64,000 bases of DNA from Labyrinthula sp. Ha (taxonomy: Eukaryota; Sar; Bigyra; Labyrinthulida; Labyrinthulaceae), in the NCBI GenBank assembly GCA_015227615.1, contig JAALGZ010000073.1, forward strand, positions 48,403 to 112,402, read 5' to 3'. The translations under genes and the position numbers were made by a program. The notes beneath the pieces were generated by a model. That model was given only the letters and a program-made list of their open reading frames with translations, did not search any database and was not told where the DNA came from. Positions within the stretch are counted from its first letter, which is position 1. Every line of letters begins with the position of its first letter. This document shows, one piece after another, positions 58,221-64,000 of the stretch.

Positions 58221-59787
58221 CTACTGTCTTTTTCCTGGAACCACCCTTTTATCAATTCTTAGTGACTCATCTCTATTTGCAGCAAACTTACCCTTATAAG
58301 CATCATACAAAGCCTTTAGAGCCTGAATATACAGTGCCTGGTAGGAATCAACAAGTTCCTGGCCTCTAGGGTCATGTCTCAAAAAGTGCGATGTTAACAT
58401 CTCTCTCGTTACGCCTTCAGGCAAGGACGGATTAGGCAGAGGCTTACCTACAACAGCAATTATCGGTTTTCTATGTGGCAAAATACCTACGGTGGATCTA
58501 CTGAATATTCCGCGACCATAAAAAATGGGCACCGCAAAACCGAATTTTTTCTTGAACCAGTTCTGTAAGTTTCTCGGCGTAGAATTCTTTTCATACACTT
58601 CGGTATCATAAGCATCAGTTTCACCGAACCCAAGAACAGGAACAAGTTCGGCCCCTGTCTGCAAAGCAACCCTAACAAATCCCTTTCGTTCTGTAAGAGT
58701 TAATCTATAAGTGCCTGGTTTAGCATCCATTGACTCCTTTGCACCACCAACCACAATCATAATACCATTTCCGGTCGGTTTTGGAGAATTCCTAAGAAAT
58801 AAGAATAAAATAACAAATGTACGAATGTTTTCTACTCAAAATGGATCTACAGGAACGAACTGAACAGCTGCATATTCCCATCCAAAGCAAGAATTCTCTT
58901 AAAAATGGAACTAGGAAGTTCACATTTAGCGTTAAGAGTCTCAAATCAATCCCTGGAAAGAGGGAGGAGAATCCAGATGCATCAGTCGCAAAGTTTCCAA
59001 ATGCACCAAAAGAAATAATTCCGTGTGGATGGTAACAAAACACGTAGTTCTTATTTGGTGAAAGTTCGTATGTTCGAACCAACCGAATTGGAAAATAATT
59101 CACAAAATGTCTCCAAATAGGCAAATACCTCAGAATAGGCCTTCTTAGTCCATTAAACTGACTTTTATCTTTCTTGTACACAAAGAAAAGGTAGATTGCC
59201 ATCGGTAGAGTTGTGAGTGGAAATACAAGCAACAGCAAAGAGGTATAAAAAGCAACCGCAATTAAAGGCATCAACGCAATGAATCCAAGTACCATAGTAG
59301 TTTGCTTCATCTCACTTAACGTCAGCTTAGGTTGATCCCTAGCAAAAACTAGGTTCATTACATTATAAACGAAAAACAGGAATGTCCATATTATATTACC
59401 AGCCACTTGAGAAAACAATGACTGGGAACTTTCCAAGGTTTCAATTCGCAGATCTTGCTTCCTCCATCGTGCGAAGATCTTGTCATAGAACTGCTTTTGG
59501 GCTTGAATATCATTCAAACTATCCCCACTTTTATAAATATCTGTAAAATACTCGTTATAAACCTTTTTCCCAACAGTATGCTCCTGCTTCTCAAGCTTTT
59601 TGGGTTCAACCAAGATCTTTTCTTCCTTCTTACTCAGATCCCTCAGCTCCTTAACACCAACTGACTTTTGCCTTAAATTACTCAACGATTCACGAGCTTG
59701 ATCTTTTTCTACAGGCTTAGACACACCAAAATTCAAATGCTCAAAGGAGGAAGGTAGCGACATCGTTCTCCCGTCATCAAGAAGCAT
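58221..59787 (-). CDS. diacylglycerol acyltransferase, DGAT2 family
   Basis: Makes triacylglycerol from diacylglycerol and acyl-CoA in the ER/lipid-droplet membrane. The CDS is complement(join(58221..58791, 58823..59787)), 511 residues; the 31-nt intron is phase 2. Splicing restores ILSRKHSNSPKPTGNGIMIVVGGAKESMDA. Signatures: YHPHGIISFGAFGNF (active-site HPHG), LFPGIDLRLLTLNVNF, VGGAKESMDAKPG, RKGFVRVALQTGAELVPVLGFGE, and IFYGRGIFSRSTVGILPHR followed by IAVVGKPLPNP. Two hydrophobic segments lie before HPHG (NIIWTFLFFVYNVMNLVF and MVLGFIALMPLIAVAFYTSLLLLVF). The first 130 or so residues are a charged extension (Lys/Glu-rich) absent from most plant or animal enzymes (320-390 residues). The start is the first ATG (59787); no ATG lies further upstream in this frame. 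Confidence 0.93.
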
Positions 59788-60263
59788 CTTTATTTCTTCT
59801 TTTTTGTTTTGCTCAACGGACAAGTTTTGTGTCTGGAATATGAATATTTTGGGCAATCGTGTGTTGGATATTTTTTCTTATATCCGACTTGTTTGTTTAG
59901 AGTTTAGATAATCTTGCGCAAACAAAAATGGAAATAATAACTCTGGTTATTGTTTTGATATCAATATTATTAAACAAAAGTTATAATAGAAATGGTACTC
60001 AGCTGATCCTTGTCTACCCCTCTACTCATTGTAGAGTTACTAGGAAACACCAAGGTTGTTTTCAATTGCGAGCTGTTTCAAGTGCGATCAAAGAATTGAA
60101 ATACAAATATGAGGGAATGTTGCTTTGTTTCTCAAAGCAGGACTGATGTTTGACTTGCCCATAAACCCATTAGTACATGCAAGTAAGTTTATACATAATA
60201 AAGGGAATATAGTGTCATAGCTCAGGAGTATTTTACCCCACAAGATGTCCTATGGGTAGGCAT
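59788..60263. other. DGAT2 upstream region and short gap
   Basis: Contains the DGAT2 promoter and leader. A 72-codon frame at 59928-60146 shows no motif and is not called. Confidence 0.5.
59843..59857 (-). promoter_or_regulatory. 15-mer shared with the COX6A/TBCD promoter
   Basis: On the minus strand it reads ATTGCCCAAAATATT, identical to 45131-45145, 56 bases upstream of the DGAT2 ATG. An exact 15-base match between two short promoters is unlikely by chance. It could be a factor site or an initiator. Confidence 0.45.
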
Positions 60264-60713
60264 CGGATTTCATATAATTATTAACAGTTAATTGATCGTT
60301 ATTTTGACTCTAATTATCAATAAAACAATTTGAACTTTGTTTTTTATCAAATGATTTTGATTATATTTTAATTATCAAAATATATTTGGGCTCTGCGATC
60401 CTGTTTTAAATTGCCGAAAGTTTCTTACGTATTTTCTGCACAGTATAAAAACCTTTGAAAACTTGTCACATCACATGGGAATATACCGGTAATCGGACGT
60501 GGTAGGGCCATGTGCCACTTTTTTGAGCTTTATGTATGGTGAAAAAAAAAGTATTTTCTTGACCGCCTGGCCCAAGATAATGTGGTCCAACTTATCATTG
60601 ATAATCAGTTGATTATCCATAACCATTCAAAATGATTTAGTAATTATCAGAATCAATCAAAAAGAAAAATATGGGGAGATAGCGTATTGATAAATTATCA
60701 ACAAATAAAATCC
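60264..60713. repeat. foldback (MITE-like) repeat with CGGATTT ends
   Basis: Left end CGGATTTCATATAATTATTAAC and right end (reverse complement) CGGATTTTATTTGTTGATAA form short terminal inverted repeats. The interior is rich in ATTATCAAT and its inverse. The right third matches 22656-22792. About 450 bp, no coding capacity. No target duplication recognised. Confidence 0.6.
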
Positions 60714-61360
60714 GACTCTTAGTTTCATAGCTCAATAGGTCTTTATGTTCAATTAAGTGCGTTTGTATATGGTTTTGTTTTTAGAAGAGTCTTGTGGAAA
60801 CTGTATTCTCAACTTCCCTCTTGTATAATTGCTGCTATTGTTAAGGACTAATTCCCTAAAATAGTTTATTGGAAACTTCCCTCCCTGAGTCTAACATCAC
60901 GTTAATTGCTTAAACATAATCCTAACTTATTTATATTAAAGTTCATATAAGTATCAGACGTAATTATACAAATAATAGGTATTCAGTTTTGTTTCAATAT
61001 ATAAGTTCTCTCAGACAAGATTACTTTTCTGTCTAGTTTAGTTCTTGAAGTGTTTTCTTATTAAATTTTCTACTCCAGGCATATTTGTCGAGAGTTTTTT
61101 CTTCAAAATCCTTCTCGAAAAGGTTTTATTTTCTGGTTACACATCTTGCTGACTTTTCAAATAAAAATTTGGCGAATAAGTTTTTTTGACTCTGGAATCA
61201 AAAACTCCAAATTTTCATTGGCCGAAATTTTCAATTCCCCAAAACTTTTTTTTGGAAGAACAAACCAACAAAATCAATATAAAAAATTTGAAATCATGAC
61301 AGCTCCATAATAAAAGACATGACAGGACAAAGCTAGGACCCAGAAAACACCATATTTTCC
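60714..61360. other. gap between repeats
   Basis: A+T-rich; nothing recognised. Confidence 0.5.
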
Positions 61361-61440
61361 AAGATTGAACAAGATTATACAAGATTGAACAAGATTTTAT
61401 AAGATTGAACAGGATTTTACAAAATTGATCAGGATTATAT
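61361..61440. repeat. four 20-bp tandem repeats
   Basis: Unit AAGATTGAACAAGATTTTAT-like, four exact-length copies (61361, 61381, 61401, 61421) with one to five changes each. The open frame across it on the minus strand is a by-product of the repeat. Confidence 0.9.
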
Positions 61441-61613
61441 AACAGGAGAGCAGGGAAACACAAGAGGTATATATATTCAACAAAACGGAGTGCAGGAAGC
61501 GAGTTAGTAAAGGACAAAGGTACATCGTTTTGTTGATACATAACTACTCAGAGGGGTCAACCCTCATTTTTACCTTCAGTCAATACTCAGGGATCAGGAT
61601 TATCCAAAGCAAA

Positions 61614-61875
61614 AGGGAGGGGGTTTAACATTTATATTTCAAGAAAACAAGTTCAAGATTTTAGATTTCAAAACAAAATGTTCAAGATTTTATATTTATA
61701 AAAGAAAAGGTTCAAGATTTTGTATTTCGAAAAAAAAAGGGAGGGGGTTTGGATTCAAAGATTTATATTTAAAAAAAAGGGAGGGGGTTTGGGTTCAAGG
61801 ATTTATGTTCAAGAAAAGTAAATTGTGCAAGGTTAAAGTAAAGTGTGCAAGGTCAAAGATTTATGTTCAAGAACA
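61614..61875. repeat. G-rich/A-rich degenerate tandem repeat
   Basis: GGGAGGGGG occurs three times (61615, 61739, 61779), the last two in a 40-bp repeat with TTTGG..TTCAA.GATTTAT. TTCAAGATTT and GTGCAAGGT also recur. Purine-skewed; several short G runs could form a quadruplex. Confidence 0.8.
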
Positions 61876-61911
61876 GATCACTTTTCTCACTCATCTGTGA
61901 GAAAAGTGATC
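61876..61911. repeat. perfect hairpin, 15-bp stem and 6-base loop
   Basis: GATCACTTTTCTCAC, loop TCATCT, GTGAGAAAAGTGATC. It sits exactly at the 3' end of the Mutator-like reading frame, whose stop codon lies in the loop, and borders the tandem repeat. Confidence 0.9.
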
Positions 61912-63980
61912 AGAGAGAAGTCCAGAGGCGAAACCACGTTTTCTCCCTTCCCCTTCCTTCTTTTGACCCTCTTCCTTGGTGACTCAAACATGATCCCACT
62001 TCCTTCAGAAACTTCACCCAAATCCCCAAAGTCTCCATCCGGTGTTTCCCCTAACGCTGCGATCATCTTGGGAACTGCGGGTAGCTTCTTTTCCAGCCCT
62101 CGTTGCTGCTTTTCGCCTCTTCACAGAGCGCTTTGCATGCAGTGAGGAGCTTGGAATATTTAGCTTCCGGCTTTCTTGGGATTTAAGCTGCGTTCACAGG
62201 TGGAACTTTCACCTTGAACTCAATAAACCCACGTGGGCCATCGATTTCTCGCCCCATCTCCCTTAATGCTTGCTTCAACAGAGGATGCTCCTGGTACCTC
62301 CACCTCTCTGGAAGGTGATCTATGGACATGTATTGGATCCTTTTACGATCACAATACCGTGCATAGTGACGACATGGAAAACGTTGATTTGTCCAGGTTT
62401 CACAAGTGCATGACTGAAGTTTTACCCCTTCCCTTTCAACAAGCTCCAGCACATGCTTCATCTTTACTCTCAAATTTGAATCACTGACAATGAACTTTCT
62501 TGAACTCAACTCTTCAACAATCCAACACGCTCCCATCAACTTCAACTCCTTTGTGAACATTTCATCAGCTTCCTTTGAAAAATCTTTATCCTCCCTAATC
62601 AAATCCTTAATTTTTTTCAAAGTTCTCTCCATGTACTTGTCCACATTATTCTCGTGGTGAGTGACAACTTCATCAAGTGTCCATGTTTTAAGAGAACTTT
62701 TTAAAGAACCATGCCCTTTAATTCCTGAGTGAAATGATTCAACCCTCTGAGTAGCGCTGTGAGAGAGCGTTGGAAGTTTTCTCGTCATTTCCCAACACAC
62801 TTTGTTTTTTTTTTTTTAATTTTTTTTAGGGTAACTTGCTGTTCTGCTTCAGGATATTCAACAAGCATCTTTTCAATAAGCTGATCAAGTTCTTTTTCTT
62901 CTGAAAAGATTCCAGTGAGAACATTCCCCAAGCTACTTGTAAATTTTATTTTTTTCATCCCTTTTAGGCCAGATGTTGCTGAGCTCAAGGTGGAAAGAAA
63001 ATGTTTCCCGCAAAGAACATGACAAGCTCCAAGCTCATCAACTACTGCTTCAAGTGCTCGATTCCCATCGGTCATGATGACTTCCGCATCCTGAAGACCC
63101 AGAAGGTTCAGCCCTTTCACAACATCTTTACTTGACTCGCTTTCCATCATTGAGCATCCGAAATTTATTGTTTTACGGAAGCAATCGATCCCGCAAGGGA
63201 ACATTGCCACCAATCGATATCTGCTCATTCCATGGGTAGTATCCACTTGGATACTATCCCCATGTACTTTTTTTAATTTATTTTGTACGTCTTCTTGAAA
63301 GCTGACTCCATTTAGAATAGCTTTGCCTTCCTTGGGATAATCCCAAGTCAGATCAAATCTTCCTCCACGTTCTAAGCATCTTTTCCCACACGTAATTAAC
63401 TTTTTAATATTATTATTTTCACTAGCGTCAACGCCTTCTTTAGCTTTTTTCAAAATTCTTTTTACTAGTGTTTTGTCAAACAATGTGCCTGGAAAATTGC
63501 GATGTAGAGCGACATCTGCTGCTGCAATTCCACTGTCGGCAACTCCTAGGTGTTTAATCATTTTTAATTCTTCAGTTGTAAGCTGTTGTGCATATTTTTT
63601 AATCTTTCCTAGTGTTTTACCTCATGATTGCACTAATTTTCGTTAATTACGACGAAAATGTACTTAGAAGTTTCAAGATTAAGCTTAATGTTAACTTCAA
63701 ACGAGCAATTTTTGCTTGAACTACACTTAATTTTACATCTCTTAAGTCTTTTGCAGTTCCAACCCCACTTAGCAAAGCTAATTGCCTCGTCAAAGTAGTG
63801 AGAAGCACGAATTTTCCACTTTAAGCGACCACTGGCAAGTCTACTGACCACTTCCAGCATTTCTTCTGAGGTAGAATAGCTTGCTACAGTTCATTTTCCT
63901 AGTATTTCTGATCGACTTTGTTGCTCGGGGCCTGGAACCTTTGGTTGGAGGTTTGCCCCTTTGGTTTTGTCTTTTTGCAT
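61891..63980 (-). pseudogene. Mutator-like (MULE) transposase, frameshifted
   Basis: Read from an ATG at 63980 (MQKDKTKGANLQPK), with a TGA after EILGK, then a finger-like block KRLKRCKIKCSSSKNCSFEV ending in out-of-frame CNHEVKH. The MULE core at 62860-63300 has VDTTHGMSRYRLVAM (first Asp) and VIMTDGNRALEAVVDELG (second Asp). At a long A run (62804-62830) the frame changes, then RVESFHSGIKGHGSLKSSL and the SWIM finger SCTCETWTNQRFPCRHYAR (CxC, CxH). After VPPVNAA a stop and another frame change lead to a tail with PRKRVKRRKGKGE, a likely nuclear signal. At least four lesions: inactive. The element's other end lies outside the window. Confidence 0.85.
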
Positions 63981-64000
63981 AGTTTTTGTTCGTAATTTTG

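Noticed and set aside
61215-61541. 108-codon minus-strand frame with repeated Phe-Asn-Leu-Ile-Lys units
   Set aside because: Its repetition comes from the four 20-bp tandem repeats; non-coding by-product.
61843-62487. Plus-strand frames of 74-100 codons near the end of the window
   Set aside because: They lie opposite the Mutator-like transposase, whose motifs are on the minus strand; they are antisense shadows.
1-64000. CRISPR array, bacterial operon, phage or organelle segment
   Set aside because: No spaced direct repeats, no Shine-Dalgarno-led gene runs, and all identified genes are nuclear eukaryotic with spliceosomal introns.

Overview
This is a nuclear segment from a microbial eukaryote. 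The evidence is spliceosomal introns, eukaryote-only proteins (tubulin-folding cofactor D, cytochrome c oxidase VIa, LETM1, DGAT2, a RhoGEF, a Roc-COR protein) and three eukaryotic transposon classes. All three stop codons end real genes, so the code is standard. I could reconstruct 13 introns by reading frame. All are only 27-32 nt, nearly all GTA...AG, and T-rich. Introns this small are known in a few protists such as Paramecium and Blastocystis. I cannot name the lineage; the DNA is A+T-rich and most genes have zero to three introns.

Layout. 1-9 kb: noncoding DNA with one complete but decayed Ty1/copia element on the minus strand (LTRs, 5-bp target duplication, PBS, gag-pol relics). 9-17.5 kb: two related genes of unknown function (9066-10649 plus, 16053-17540 minus) on either side of a long gap and UDP-glucose 4-epimerase. 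19-34.5 kb: two direct copies (A and B) of a hAT-like transposon. Copy A carries a broken transposase C-terminus and a 1.4-kb insertion that encodes only an endonuclease/exonuclease/phosphatase (EEP) domain. Between the copies lies a LRR-Roc-COR gene whose 5' half is split into one-repeat exons of 78-102 nt.

38.6-51.2 kb is the compact housekeeping block: LETM1 (mitochondrial cation/proton exchange), a cyclic-nucleotide-binding channel whose stop lies 4 bp from the LETM1 stop, COX6A and tubulin cofactor D sharing a 96-bp divergent promoter, and a three-exon DH-domain RhoGEF. After a 7-kb gap comes DGAT2 (58.2-59.8 kb). A foldback repeat, G-rich and A-rich tandem repeats, a perfect hairpin and a frameshifted Mutator-like transposase fill the end.

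There is no operon logic. The links that can be argued are local: COX6A and LETM1 are both mitochondrial, COX6A/TBCD and DGAT2 share an identical 15-mer just upstream of their coding regions, and UGE has a full CRE palindrome. Long gaps were read for frames and repeats. Because a multi-exon gene with exons of about 80 nt is almost invisible by eye, as the 5' half of the Roc-COR gene shows, the gaps may hide more genes.
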